Below, in pieces: positions 38,258 through 48,672 of a stretch of DNA of 64,000 bases (positions are counted from its first letter, which is position 1; each line of letters opens with the position of its first letter). The translations under genes and the position numbers were made by a program. This stretch comes from an uncultured Pelagibacteraceae bacterium (GTDB taxonomy: Bacteria; Pseudomonadota; Alphaproteobacteria; Pelagibacterales; Pelagibacteraceae): assembly GCA_902535505.1 (NCBI GenBank), contig CACATS010000003.1, forward strand, positions 1-64,000, in the 5' to 3' direction. Under the pieces are notes generated by a model, which did not search any database, was not told the origin of the DNA, and saw nothing but the letters and a program-made list of their open reading frames with translations.

Positions 38258-38273
38258 CTTTTTACGTAAAAAG
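38258..38273. promoter_or_regulatory. Perfect 16-bp palindrome, candidate operator upstream of DUF4212-actP
   Basis: CTTTTTACGTAAAAAG equals its own reverse complement; about 22 bp upstream of the start codon. Confidence 0.5.
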
Positions 38274-38389
38274 TACTCTTATTGCTGGGGAGCATACTGA
38301 TTATGAGTTGAATTTAAAGAGAAAAAAGGACCCCAAAACCAATATGAAATGCTATAAGACAAGTAAATAAAGGGTTTTTTATATACAAC

Positions 38390-39031
38390 GTGAAATTGAA
38401 TATAGATAAATTGCGAAACGCTCTTAGAACCGCTCTAATTGACATTTGGGAATACGTAATTCCAATTTGGAAAATATCTGGTCTTTTTAAAAGAATAAAA
38501 TCCAAACAAGATTTAGAGAATTTCATTCAGGAAAGGTCTGCTCATGTTACCCAAACTACTTTGTACGGTTATCTTAAAACAAGAATCGGAGTTAAGTATA
38601 TAGCAATGATGGAGGATGAAAGGTTTTTAAAGTCAATAAATCTTGCGAAATGGAATATCTATGTAGTTGCTTTAGCTGATTGTGCTTTTTACGTTTTTTC
38701 GTATCTTATCTCAGAAAAAAACTTAAAAGACAATGATTGTAAAGAAATCTTTTTAAATATTTTAGAAAATGAAAAAAAAAATGGTTTGAGTAATGAAATT
38801 TTTGATAGAGGTAAACAAAATTTTCTTGAAAGAATAGAAAAAGTCAATTTCTCAAATCATTATTTAAATGATCCTTTTAAAGAAAGCGGCCAAGCTTTAT
38901 ATTATTGGTCGCCCATTGCAGATGAGCTTAAATCACTTGATAAAAAAATAGTTTTAAATTCTATTCATTTAAAATGGGGATTGATGAAAGACGAGTTTAA
39001 AAAATTAACAAAAGATTTAAAATTTAATTAA
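38390..39031 (+). CDS. Conserved hypothetical protein
   Basis: 213 aa ORF with coding character located between actP and acs operons; no family identified with confidence. Confidence 0.75.
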   Translation: MKLNIDKLRNALRTALIDIWEYVIPIWKISGLFKRIKSKQDLENFIQERSAHVTQTTLYGYLKTRIGVKYIAMMEDERFLKSINLAKWNIYVVALADCAFYVFSYLISEKNLKDNDCKEIFLNILENEKKNGLSNEIFDRGKQNFLERIEKVNFSNHYLNDPFKESGQALYYWSPIADELKSLDKKIVLNSIHLKWGLMKDEFKKLTKDLKFN

Positions 39032-41151
39032 CCTTTATTTTGTCTATTCTCTACAAGAGATGTTACTACACTAGGATCCGCCAAAGTTGTTGTATCCCCT
39101 AAATTATCAGGCTCGTTGGCAGCAATTTTTCTTAAAATTCTTCTCATAATTTTTCCGGATCTTGTTTTTGGTAACCCAGGTGCAAATTGAATGACGTCAG
39201 GTGTAGCTATTGGACCGATTTGTTTTCTAACCCAAAGTTTAAGATCTCTTTCTAAATCTCCAGTGGGGTTTTCACCAGCATTTAAAGTCACATAACAATA
39301 TAGCCCATTGCCTTTAATACTATGAGGAAATCCAACCACAGCAGCCTCAGCTACTTTAGGATGCGCAACAAATGCACTTTCAATTTCGGCTGTTCCAAGG
39401 TTGTGGCCTGATACAATAATTACATCATCCACTCTTCCTGTAATCCAATAATATCCATCTTTATCTCTTCTGCATCCATCTCCAGTGAAATATTTTCCAT
39501 CAAATTGAGAAAAATATGTATCTATAAATCTTTGATGATCTCCATAAACTGTACGCATTTGACCTGGCCAAGAAGCGGCCATACAAAGTCTTCCCTTGCC
39601 TTCACCTTTAATAGTTTTGCCATCTTTATCTACTAAAACTGGTTTAATGCCGTAAAAAGGTTTAGTCGCTGAGCCCGGTTTTAAATCTATGGCGCCAGGT
39701 TGAGGTGCAATTAAAATTCCTCCAGTCTCTGTTTGCCACCAAGTATCAACAATCGGACATCTAGAATCCCCAACTGTTTTGTAATACCACATCCAAGCCT
39801 CTGGATTTATGGGCTCTCCAACAGTTCCTAATAATTTAAGAGTTTTTCTACTTGTTTTTTTTACTGGCTTATCTCCCTCTCGCATTAAAGCTCTTATTGC
39901 TGTTGGGGCAGTATAAAAAATATTTACTTTATACTTATCTACTATTTGCCACCATCTAGAACTATCTGGATAATTTGGTACTCCTTCAAACATGATAGTA
40001 GTTGCTCCATTAGAGAGAGGTCCGTAGATAATATAACTATGACCTGTTACCCAACCTATATCAGCTGTACACCAATAAATATCATTAGCTTTGTAGTCAA
40101 AAATATACTGATGGGTCATAGAAGCATAAACCATGTATCCACCCGTTGTGTGTAGTACGCCCTTAGGTTTTCCAGTGGAACCGGAAGTATATAAAATAAA
40201 TAGTGGGTCTTCGGCATTCATTTCTTCTGGGTCACATTTTGATGGAACTGATGAAATTAGATCCTTATAAGAAACATCTCTTTCATTATTCCAATCAACT
40301 TGATTTCCAGTTCTTTCAACAACTATACATTTTTTTACACCGGGACATTGATCTAAAGCTTCATCAGCAATTTTTTTTAATGGAATTATCTTTCCACCTC
40401 TGACTCCTTCATCTGCAGTTATTAAATATTCGGACTCGCAATCGGTTATCCTAGTAGCTATTGAGTCAGGTGAAAAACCACCAAAAATAATTGAGTGAAC
40501 AGCACCAATTCTTGCACAAGCTAACATTATGTAAGCTAATTCAGGGATCATTGTCAGATAAATTGTAACTCTATCTCCTTTTTGTATACCTAAACTTTTT
40601 AAACCATTTGCAGCCTTACATACGTTTTGGTGCAGCTCTTTGTAAGAAATTTTCTTTGTATCAGCGGGATCATCACCGACCCAAATGATTGCTGTTTTGC
40701 TTGGATTTTTCTTTAAATGTCTATCTACACAATTCGCTGAAGCATTTAGAGTTCCATCATAATACCACTTTATTTTAACTTCATCTTTGCTGTACTTAAC
40801 ATCTTTAATTTTGGTATACTTTTTCATCCAAGTAATTCTTTTACCCTCTTTACCCCAAAACTTATCGTTTTCTTTGATGGACATCTTATATTTCTTTTTA
40901 TATTTAGATTCGTTCACGTAAGCATGATTTGCCCAACTCTCCGAGACTTTTATAACTGAATTACCCTCGCTGTCTTTTGAGTGTGTAGGAGATTTAAAAA
41001 TAATTCTCCTTGCTTTTCTGGTTTTTTTTTTGGATTTTTTTCTTTTTCTAGATTTCTTAGTTTTTTTTCTAGGCTTATTTACTTTTCTAGACTTACTTAC
41101 TTTTCTAGACTTTTTTATTTTTGATTTTTTCTTTTTTTTCTTTTTAGCCAC
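39028..41151 (-). CDS. acs: Acetyl-CoA synthetase with about 50-aa lysine/arginine-rich N-terminal extension
   Basis: [83 protein letters not shown]-terminus [33 protein letters not shown]. Confidence 0.95.
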   Translation of the reverse strand: MAKKKKKKKSKIKKSRKVSKSRKVNKPRKKTKKSRKRKKSKKKTRKARRIIFKSPTHSKDSEGNSVIKVSESWANHAYVNESKYKKKYKMSIKENDKFWGKEGKRITWMKKYTKIKDVKYSKDEVKIKWYYDGTLNASANCVDRHLKKNPSKTAIIWVGDDPADTKKISYKELHQNVCKAANGLKSLGIQKGDRVTIYLTMIPELAYIMLACARIGAVHSIIFGGFSPDSIATRITDCESEYLITADEGVRGGKIIPLKKIADEALDQCPGVKKCIVVERTGNQVDWNNERDVSYKDLISSVPSKCDPEEMNAEDPLFILYTSGSTGKPKGVLHTTGGYMVYASMTHQYIFDYKANDIYWCTADIGWVTGHSYIIYGPLSNGATTIMFEGVPNYPDSSRWWQIVDKYKVNIFYTAPTAIRALMREGDKPVKKTSRKTLKLLGTVGEPINPEAWMWYYKTVGDSRCPIVDTWWQTETGGILIAPQPGAIDLKPGSATKPFYGIKPVLVDKDGKTIKGEGKGRLCMAASWPGQMRTVYGDHQRFIDTYFSQFDGKYFTGDGCRRDKDGYYWITGRVDDVIIVSGHNLGTAEIESAFVAHPKVAEAAVVGFPHSIKGNGLYCYVTLNAGENPTGDLERDLKLWVRKQIGPIATPDVIQFAPGLPKTRSGKIMRRILRKIAANEPDNLGDTTTLADPSVVTSLVENRQNKG

Positions 41152-41169
41152 AAATACCCCTAATTTTTT

Positions 41170-41583
41170 TTATACTTTACCCATGTTACAAATAATTTTC
41201 CAGCTTTTATAATCTATCGGCATTACTGATAATCTGCTTTGCTTTATCAACGGTAAATGAGAAATTTTCCTGTTTTCTCTAATTTTTTCCAAGGAAATAG
41301 CCGTTTTAAATTTACTCACAAACCTAACTTGAACGGCCACAAACCTCTTTTTCTTATCAGTTTTATCGATAAACGCTGATTTAATTATTTTAACTATACC
41401 AACAATTTCTTTTCCAATATTTGAATGGTAGAAAAAACATAAGTCACCTTTTTTCATTTTTCTCAAATTATTTGCAGCTTGATAATTTCTTACACCATCC
41501 CAGGCAGCACCTTTTATTCCAGCTTTTTTTTGTTGCTCAATAGACCAAACATCGGGTTCAGACTTAAGTAACCAGTAACTCAT
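41170..41583 (-). CDS. EVE domain-containing protein
   Basis: YWLLKSEPDVWSIEQQKKAGIKGAAWDGVRNYQAANNLRKMKKGDLCFFYHSN. Confidence 0.92.
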   Translation of the reverse strand: MSYWLLKSEPDVWSIEQQKKAGIKGAAWDGVRNYQAANNLRKMKKGDLCFFYHSNIGKEIVGIVKIIKSAFIDKTDKKKRFVAVQVRFVSKFKTAISLEKIRENRKISHLPLIKQSRLSVMPIDYKSWKIICNMGKV

Positions 41584-42659
41584 TATAACTTTAAACCTGG
41601 CCCTTTCATGTAGGGAGCATTTTCATCTAAAGGCCATCTAGATTTGGCTTCGACATCAATTTTATTTAATAAATTTTTTTTAAATCTTTGAATACCGGCC
41701 CAAGCAATCATAGCAGCGTTATCACTACAAAATTTTAAATTAGGATAAACAGTTTTAAATCCTATTTCGTCTGAAAGTTTTTTTAAATTTTCTCTTATCG
41801 AAATATTAGCAGCCACACCTCCAGCTACAACTAAATTAATATTCGATGCATTAATTTTTTTTTTAAACATTTCAATTGCGATTTTTGTTTTTTTATAAAG
41901 AATTTTATTTATCGTATTTTGAAAAGACGCTGCCAAACTAAATTTTAATTTATCGTTACCATTTATTTTTTTCGCCTGTCTTAAAACTGCAGTTTTGAGT
42001 CCAGCAAATGATAAATTACATCCTGCTTTATTTATTATTGGTTCAGGAAGTTCAAAAAAGTCTTTGTCTCCTAATTTTGCAAATTTCTCAACACTCGGTC
42101 CTCCTGGATATCCTAAATCTAGCATTTTTGCAGTTTTATCAAACGCTTCGCCTAAAGCATCGTCGATTGTGGTTCCTAATTGTTCGTATTCATTAATATC
42201 TTTCACTATTAAATATTGGGAATGACCTCCAGAGATTAATAAAAGTAAATATGGGAATTGAATTTTATTTTCTAATCCAGGACTGAGAGCATGACCTTCT
42301 AAATGATTAACTGCAATGAATGGCTTATTTGAAAATGCAGCAATTGCTTTACCTATGTTTAGCCCAACTGTTAAACATACAATTAATCCTGGACCTGCAG
42401 TAGCTGCAATACCATCTATTTCATCCAAAGAAACTTTACTTTCGTTTAAAGCAGCTTCAATTATGTAGTCAATATTTTCTAAATGCGCCCTAGCAGCTAA
42501 TTCAGGCACCACTCCTCCAAATTTTTTATGCTCTGAAATCTGGCTTGAAACGATATTTGATAAAACGTCTGCAGTGCCCTTGTCATTTTCCCTTATTACA
42601 GCTGCAGCAGTTTCATCGCAGCTTGTTTCAATTCCTAAAAATGTAATCTTTTTTGTCAT
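41583..42659 (-). CDS. tsaD: tRNA N6-threonylcarbamoyladenosine transferase TsaD
   Basis: LGIETSCDETAAAVI, HLEGHALSP, LLISGGHSQY, VAGGVAANISIR, CSDNAAMIAWAG. Confidence 0.96.
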   Translation of the reverse strand: MTKKITFLGIETSCDETAAAVIRENDKGTADVLSNIVSSQISEHKKFGGVVPELAARAHLENIDYIIEAALNESKVSLDEIDGIAATAGPGLIVCLTVGLNIGKAIAAFSNKPFIAVNHLEGHALSPGLENKIQFPYLLLLISGGHSQYLIVKDINEYEQLGTTIDDALGEAFDKTAKMLDLGYPGGPSVEKFAKLGDKDFFELPEPIINKAGCNLSFAGLKTAVLRQAKKINGNDKLKFSLAASFQNTINKILYKKTKIAIEMFKKKINASNINLVVAGGVAANISIRENLKKLSDEIGFKTVYPNLKFCSDNAAMIAWAGIQRFKKNLLNKIDVEAKSRWPLDENAPYMKGPGLKL

Positions 42660-42714
42660 CTCTTTAAAAAATTAAAATAGTATAAAATATTTTTATCAAA
42701 TATATAATCAATTA

Positions 42715-43632
42715 ATGACTAAAATTACAATTGGAGCTCGAGGCAGTAAACTATCATTAGCCTATGTGGAAAAAGTTAAGGAGCTATTAGTAAAAAATAA
42801 TAAAGACCTTAAAGAGGAAAATATTAATTTTAAAGCCATAAAAACATCAGGCGATTTCAATTTAAATAAGAACATCTCAGAAATAGGTGGAAAAAATTTA
42901 TTTTGTAAAGAAATTGAAGAAAGCTTATTAAAAAAAGAGATAGATATTGCCGTACATTCTCTAAAAGATATGGAGGCAAATGAAAATGAAGGTCTTTTGA
43001 TAGGAGCATATTTAAAAAGAAACGATTACCGAGATGTAATAATTGGTGAAAAAATTAAAAGTATTTCTGATTTAAAAAAAGGTGTAAAAATCGGTTCAAG
43101 TTCAAAAAGGAGAGAGCTTCAACTAAAAAAAATTAATAATAAAATTTCTGTAATCAATATTCGAGGAAATATTGACACTAGAATAAATAAAATCAATGAA
43201 AATAAATTAGATGGAATCATTCTTGCGGCTGCTGGAGTTAAATCACTTAAACTCGATAAAAAAATTAGCTTTACTTTTAATTGTGCTCATATTCTACCAG
43301 CAGTTGGACAAGGAATAATTGCTGTGCAATGCAGAAAGGAAGATGAAATTAAAACTTTGATAAAAAGAATAAATGATAGCGCAACAAAACTTTGCGCAAT
43401 AGCTGAAAGAACAATGCTTCAAACTATCGGGGGTGATTGCGATACTGCAATAGGTGGGCTAGCTGAAATTGAAAACCATAACTTAAAACTTAAAGCTCAG
43501 CTTTTTTCAGATAACGGTAAAGAAAGTTTTGAATATGAACTTACAGGCAGAGAGGTTGACGCTTCTTTTATAGGAAAAAGTGTCGGGGAAAAATTATTAA
43601 ATCTAGCTGGAGAAAAATTTAAAAAAAAATGA
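42715..43632 (+). CDS. hemC: Porphobilinogen deaminase
   Basis: IGARGSKLSLAYVE, DIAVHSLKDME, RGNIDTRINK, LPAVGQGIIAVQCR, GGDCDTAIGG. Confidence 0.95.
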   Translation: MTKITIGARGSKLSLAYVEKVKELLVKNNKDLKEENINFKAIKTSGDFNLNKNISEIGGKNLFCKEIEESLLKKEIDIAVHSLKDMEANENEGLLIGAYLKRNDYRDVIIGEKIKSISDLKKGVKIGSSSKRRELQLKKINNKISVINIRGNIDTRINKINENKLDGIILAAAGVKSLKLDKKISFTFNCAHILPAVGQGIIAVQCRKEDEIKTLIKRINDSATKLCAIAERTMLQTIGGDCDTAIGGLAEIENHNLKLKAQLFSDNGKESFEYELTGREVDASFIGKSVGEKLLNLAGEKFKKK

Positions 43633-44327
43633 ATATTATAATAACAAGACCCTTAATTGACTCTGAAGATTTAATGGGCAAATTACTTTCTTTAGGCCAT
43701 AAAATTATTCATGTGCCTACTTTAAAGATCTCTAAAGCAGATCTTGATCCTATTGACCCCGAGAACTACAATGCATTTATTTTTACAAGTGCTAATGCAA
43801 TAAGGAGTCTAAAACTATTAAAACCAGATAGAAATAAACTTTGTTTCTGCGTTGGAGCAATTACAGAAAAGATTGTAAGGCAGCAAGGTTATAATAATAC
43901 TATTTCAGCTGGAGGGACGATAAATGCCTTAAAGAATATTATCGTTAATTCAGGTGACTTAGATAAAAAAAAAGTCTTGGCATATATATGTGGAGATAAT
44001 ATTACCTCAGACTTAGACCTTGAGCTGCAAAAAGAAGGTTTTCAAATAGATAAAATTATCAATTATACTTCAGAAAAAATTAAAGAATTAAATGTAGATA
44101 CTAATAATTTAATTAACGATCATCCTCCTGACATAATTTTTGTTTACTCAAAAAGGAGTGCAGAAAGCTTCATTGATTTAGCAAAAAAGTACTCACTCAA
44201 TGGACTGATGACAGGCTCTAGAGTTATGTGTATAAGTGAAAAAGTTATAAATGTTTTCAAAGAAGCTGGATGGAAAAATTTAGAAACCTTCGAGGCTGGA
44301 GATGAGCTTATAAAAATTGGTAATTAG
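43629..44327 (+). CDS. hemD: Uroporphyrinogen-III synthase
   Basis: IITRPLIDSEDL, FIFTSANAIRSL; downstream of hemC with 4-bp overlap. Confidence 0.85.
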   Translation: MNIIITRPLIDSEDLMGKLLSLGHKIIHVPTLKISKADLDPIDPENYNAFIFTSANAIRSLKLLKPDRNKLCFCVGAITEKIVRQQGYNNTISAGGTINALKNIIVNSGDLDKKKVLAYICGDNITSDLDLELQKEGFQIDKIINYTSEKIKELNVDTNNLINDHPPDIIFVYSKRSAESFIDLAKKYSLNGLMTGSRVMCISEKVINVFKEAGWKNLETFEAGDELIKIGN

Positions 44328-45419
44328 ATGGAAGTATTGCAAAATTTTAAGATATTATTTTTAGATGTTTGGAATAAAGGTATTTCAGGAGTTAATATTT
44401 CCGAAATCATTATTGCTTTAATAATTTTTTTATTTTTTCTTTTTTTAAGAGGAATTTTTTCAAAATTCGTAATTAAAAGATTAGAGAATTACGTATCAAA
44501 AACCTCAAATAACTTTGATAATACCCTTGTAAAGTCCATGGAAGGGCCAGCTAAGTTTTTTCCGATTGTATTAGGTTTTTTTGTAGCCACTAGTTATCTA
44601 ACTATTGAAACTCAAGCTGCAGATTTTTTAGAAACTATTAATCGTTCTTTAATTACAATTCTTATATTCTGGACCTTTCACCAAATCATTGGACCCTTTT
44701 CAACTGTTGTAAAATCAGTCAGTGATTTACTCTCAAGGGATTTAGTTAATTGGATTATCAAAGCTCTAAAGGTCTTAATAATAATTCTAGGATTAGCGGC
44801 TGTTTTAGAACTTTGGGGAATTAAAATTGGACCAATTATTGCCGGACTAGGACTATTTGGTGTTGCCGTTGCACTTGGAGCACAAGATTTATTTAAAAAT
44901 TTAATTTCAGGTATATTAGTTTTAGTTGAGAAAAGATTTAAAGTTGGAGATTGGATATATGTTGAAGATGTTATTGAAGGCACAGTTGAGTCAATAGGTT
45001 TTAGATCTACAGTTGTAAGAAGATTTGACAAATCTCTTGCAACAATCCCTAATTTTCAGTTTGCAGAAAAAGCAGTAATAAATAATTCTCTAATTACCAA
45101 TAGGAGGATTAATTGGATTATAGGCCTAGAGTATAGAACAACAAGCAAACAATTAATTGATATCAAACAACAGATAGAAAATTATATAAAAAATAGTGAA
45201 TTATTTTCAAAATCAGAAAATACAATGCTATCAGTGAAAATCGATCAATTTGCTGCAAGTTCAATAGATATTAAACTAATTTGTTTTACTAAAACCACAA
45301 AATACTTAGAGTGGATGAAGGTAAAAGACCTTTTAGCCCTTGAAATAAAAAATATAGTAGAAAAAAATAATGCGTCTTTTGCTTTTCCTAGTACATCAAT
45401 TTATGTGGAGAAAAATTAA
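44328..45419 (+). CDS. Mechanosensitive ion channel, MscS family
   Basis: GLGLFGVAVALGAQDLFKNLISGILVLVEKRFKVGDWI...EGTVESIGFRSTVVR. Confidence 0.93.
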   Translation: MEVLQNFKILFLDVWNKGISGVNISEIIIALIIFLFFLFLRGIFSKFVIKRLENYVSKTSNNFDNTLVKSMEGPAKFFPIVLGFFVATSYLTIETQAADFLETINRSLITILIFWTFHQIIGPFSTVVKSVSDLLSRDLVNWIIKALKVLIIILGLAAVLELWGIKIGPIIAGLGLFGVAVALGAQDLFKNLISGILVLVEKRFKVGDWIYVEDVIEGTVESIGFRSTVVRRFDKSLATIPNFQFAEKAVINNSLITNRRINWIIGLEYRTTSKQLIDIKQQIENYIKNSELFSKSENTMLSVKIDQFAASSIDIKLICFTKTTKYLEWMKVKDLLALEIKNIVEKNNASFAFPSTSIYVEKN

Positions 45420-45715
45420 TGAAGTCGATATTAATTCTTTTCGACAATATAGTGAGCCTTTACATCTGGATATTAATTATTCACGTAATATTTAGTTGGC
45501 TGGTTGCTTTTAACGTTTTAAATACAAGCAATCGTTTTGTTTATTCTGTTTTAGATATCTCTTACAAATTGACATCACCACCTCTTAATTTTATCAGACG
45601 ATTTTTACCTAACTTAGGATCTATAGATATCTCTCCAGTGATACTTATTTTAGGATTAATGTTTTTTAGAAATTTGGTTTTTGAAATGTTTGCGCCAGGA
45701 TTATTTTTAAGATGA
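45419..45715 (+). CDS. YggT family membrane protein
   Basis: IVSLYIWILIIHVIFSWLVAFNV...LTSPPLNFIRRFLPNLGSIDISPVILILGL. Confidence 0.9.
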   Translation: MKSILILFDNIVSLYIWILIIHVIFSWLVAFNVLNTSNRFVYSVLDISYKLTSPPLNFIRRFLPNLGSIDISPVILILGLMFFRNLVFEMFAPGLFLR

Positions 45716-46554
45716 TTATTGACGGAAAAAAAGAAGCAGAGAATATTAGAAATGAAATTAAAAAAGAAATTTCAGATTTAAAGAAAAATAGTGGCAAAAC
45801 ACCCAGTCTTACAGTTATATTGATCGGAGATTTTGCACCCAGTTTAATATACGTAAAGAATAAAGAAAAAAGCGCTAGAGAAGTCGGCATTAACTCTGAA
45901 ATAATTAGATATCCAAAAAATGTGAGTGAAAATGATATTTTAAAAAAAATTGAAGAACTGAATAAAAACGATGAAATTTCTGGTATCTTAGTTCAGCTTC
46001 CCTTACCCAGTCAGATAAGTAAGAAGAAAATTATTAATGCAATTAATCCATCCAAAGACGTAGACGGTTTTAATCCAATAAATGTTGGTAATCTTTCATC
46101 AGGTTATGACACAATCGTTCCTTGCACACCTTTAGGATGTCTTTTATTGATTAAAAAAATAGAATCAAATTTAGCAGGCAAACATGCTGTTATAATAGGA
46201 AGATCTAATTTAAATGGTAAGCCAATGGCTCAATTATTATTAAAGGAAAATTGCACAGTAACTATAGTTCATTCAAAAACAAATGATTTACAAAACGAGT
46301 GCCTCAAAGCAGATATTTTGGTAGCAGCAGTAGGAGTTCCTAATTTGATCAAAAAAGACTGGGTAAAAAAAAATGCGATCGTTATAGATGTTGGTATAAA
46401 TAAAGTAGGAGAAAAAATAGTAGGAGATGTAAACTTTGATGAATTAAAAGATAATGTTAAAGCAATTACTCCAGTTCCTGGAGGTGTGGGACCTATGACA
46501 ATTGCATGTTTATTAAAAAATACTTTAACGTGTTTTAAAGCTCGCTTGACCTAG
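45712..46554 (+). CDS. folD: Methylenetetrahydrofolate dehydrogenase/cyclohydrolase
   Basis: GILVQLPLPSQI, DVDGFNPINVG, PCTPLGC, VIIGRSNLNGKPMAQLLL, PVPGGVGPMTIACLL. Confidence 0.96.
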   Translation: MIIDGKKEAENIRNEIKKEISDLKKNSGKTPSLTVILIGDFAPSLIYVKNKEKSAREVGINSEIIRYPKNVSENDILKKIEELNKNDEISGILVQLPLPSQISKKKIINAINPSKDVDGFNPINVGNLSSGYDTIVPCTPLGCLLLIKKIESNLAGKHAVIIGRSNLNGKPMAQLLLKENCTVTIVHSKTNDLQNECLKADILVAAVGVPNLIKKDWVKKNAIVIDVGINKVGEKIVGDVNFDELKDNVKAITPVPGGVGPMTIACLLKNTLTCFKARLT

Positions 46555-46921
46555 ACCTTTCAATTTTCAAATACTTACTATTTCTAAATCTTATAATAAC
46601 TGTAGCAATGGCAACTATTAAAATAGCTAAAGATATATAAATCAGGTTGGAAGGGTCACTCTCCTTATCTTGTAATATTATGAAACGAGCTAGCGCAGTA
46701 ATAGCTATGATTAAAGGATATGTTATTCTTACTGATTGAGTTTCCCAATAAGATCTTACTAAACCTATTACTTCTATGTAGATAAACATTAAAAGAAGAT
46801 CTGCTAGCGTAATATCTTTATTTTCGTACATTTCTTTCATTTCTAAAAAAAAGGCAATAATAGTTGATATAAGAACAACTACAACTGCAACTAATTGAAT
46901 ATTTCGAATCGAACTGTTCAT
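46535..46921 (-). CDS. PsiE-like small membrane protein
   Basis: Four-TM 128 aa protein with MFIYIEVIGLVRSYW...ITALARFIIL pattern. Confidence 0.7.
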   Translation of the reverse strand: MNSSIRNIQLVAVVVVLISTIIAFFLEMKEMYENKDITLADLLLMFIYIEVIGLVRSYWETQSVRITYPLIIAITALARFIILQDKESDPSNLIYISLAILIVAIATVIIRFRNSKYLKIERSRSSEL

Positions 46922-46943
46922 CTGTTATTAATCTATCAAAAAT

Positions 46944-48128
46944 TTAAGCTTTGTTTAACTGTTTAGAGTGAAATTTGATGAAATTTTCAACTTTTTTCTT
47001 ATTAAAGGTTTTATTCTCCTCAAAAGAAACTTTTTTCATTGAATAAGCTTTATTATTTGTTCTTCTTGAAAGAATAGTTATATTACCTTTAAATAAACTT
47101 AAAACTATCTCACCAGAAACTTTGCTTCTTTTTTGATCAATTAATTTTTGTAACTTTAATCTTTTTTTCGAAAACCAATAACCGTTATATACAAGCTCAG
47201 CATACTCCGGCATTATTCTCTCTTTTTTATGAGCAGTTTCTTTATCTAGAGTTACAGACTCTATAGCTCTATGTGCGGTATACAATAAAGTGCCTCCTGG
47301 AGTTTCGTAAACACCTCTAGATTTAATTCCAATAAATCTATTTTCGACTAAATCAACTCTTCCTATTCCATTTTTTCCAGCTAAAATATTCAATTTACTT
47401 AAAAGCTTTTCAGGATTTAATTTTTTTCCATTTACTGCAATCGGGTCACTATTTTTAAAAGTAATTTTTACTTTCGTTGGTTTGTTAGGAGCTTTTTGCG
47501 GTGATATTGTTCTTTGATAAATAAATTCAGGAGCAGTGTTTTTTGGGTTTTCTAAAACTTTGCCTTCTGTCGAGGTATGAAAAATGTTGTCATCTACAGA
47601 AAATGGTGGTGCACCTTTTTTATCTTTAGGAATTGGTATTTTGTTTTTTTTTGCATATTTAATTAAATCTGCTCTTGATTGCAATTTCCATTCTCTCCAA
47701 GGCGCTATAGTTTTAATCTTATTTTTACCAAAATATGCATATCCCAGCTCAAATCTTACTTGATCATTGCCTTTTCCAGTTGCGCCATGAGAAACTGCAA
47801 AAGCTTTAAATTTTTTTGCAATCTCAACCTGTCTTTTTGCAATTAACGGTCTGGCTATAGATGTGCCCAATAAATATATCCCTTCATATACTGCGTGGGC
47901 TCTTATCATGGGAAAAACATAATCTTTAACAAATATATTTTTTAGATCCTCAATAATTATTTTTTTAACGCCCAATCTTCTAGCATTTTTAACAATTTTT
48001 TTTTTATCTAAAACTTGTCCAATATCAGAGGTGTAAGCTATTATCTCAGCATTATAATTTTCTTGTAACCATCTTAAAATTACAGATGTATCTAAACCGC
48101 CCGAATAGGCTAAAACAATTTTTTTCAT
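46944..48128 (-). CDS. argG: Argininosuccinate synthase
   Basis: KIVLAYSGGLDTSVILRWL, HGATGKGNDQVRFELGY, FSVDDNIFHTSTEGKVLENP, GIKSRGVYETPGGTLLY. Confidence 0.97.
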   Translation of the reverse strand: MKKIVLAYSGGLDTSVILRWLQENYNAEIIAYTSDIGQVLDKKKIVKNARRLGVKKIIIEDLKNIFVKDYVFPMIRAHAVYEGIYLLGTSIARPLIAKRQVEIAKKFKAFAVSHGATGKGNDQVRFELGYAYFGKNKIKTIAPWREWKLQSRADLIKYAKKNKIPIPKDKKGAPPFSVDDNIFHTSTEGKVLENPKNTAPEFIYQRTISPQKAPNKPTKVKITFKNSDPIAVNGKKLNPEKLLSKLNILAGKNGIGRVDLVENRFIGIKSRGVYETPGGTLLYTAHRAIESVTLDKETAHKKERIMPEYAELVYNGYWFSKKRLKLQKLIDQKRSKVSGEIVLSLFKGNITILSRRTNNKAYSMKKVSFEENKTFNKKKVENFIKFHSKQLNKA

Positions 48129-48629
48129 TTAACTGCAAGTCTTTTTTGCCGTGTTGTATGCTTTTGTGAAACCCATCATTGAATAGTGATCTGTAGTTTC
48201 AGCTCCATTTGTAGTTCTTGCTTTAACAATTATATCTGTTGCTTTTTTCATAAGTTGAATAAATTTTTTTTCTTCTTGATCATCTAATAACCATGCAAAT
48301 TCTTTTTGAGAAAAAAATGAGTATCTTCTTTTTCCAGAGGTTGCAGTTACGCTAGACGTCTTATAATCGTGACCACTTGTTAAACTTACTTCATCTTTTA
48401 TTTCTTCTGTTGGCCTAAAAGTTACAAATAATTTTGATTTATCTCTTTTTACTGCTGCAGGTGCTCTTTTTGTAGGAATAGTTTGGGCAAAACAAATTTT
48501 ACCTTTATCAGTCTCTGCTACAAAACTTTCCCAGTTTTTATATTTTCCGGTTGATCTAGGTGTTGCGGCAAAAGCATTAGAAGAAAAAATAATTAAAATC
48601 AACAATATAAAAAATTTTTTAAATAGCAT
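48129..48629 (-). CDS. Invasion-associated locus B (IalB)-like secreted protein
   Basis: Signal peptide; WESFVAETDKGKICFAQTIP...AWLLDDQEEKKFIQLMKKATDIIVKARTTNGAETTDHYSMMGFTKAY. Confidence 0.7.
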   Translation of the reverse strand: MLFKKFFILLILIIFSSNAFAATPRSTGKYKNWESFVAETDKGKICFAQTIPTKRAPAAVKRDKSKLFVTFRPTEEIKDEVSLTSGHDYKTSSVTATSGKRRYSFFSQKEFAWLLDDQEEKKFIQLMKKATDIIVKARTTNGAETTDHYSMMGFTKAYNTAKKTCS

Positions 48630-48672
48630 AACTTATTTTTATACTAAAAATTATCTATTTCAATGCTTTGAA

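Noticed and set aside
41030-41212. 60-aa F/L-rich plus-strand ORF
   Set aside because: Antisense of the lysine-rich Acs tail; low-complexity artefact
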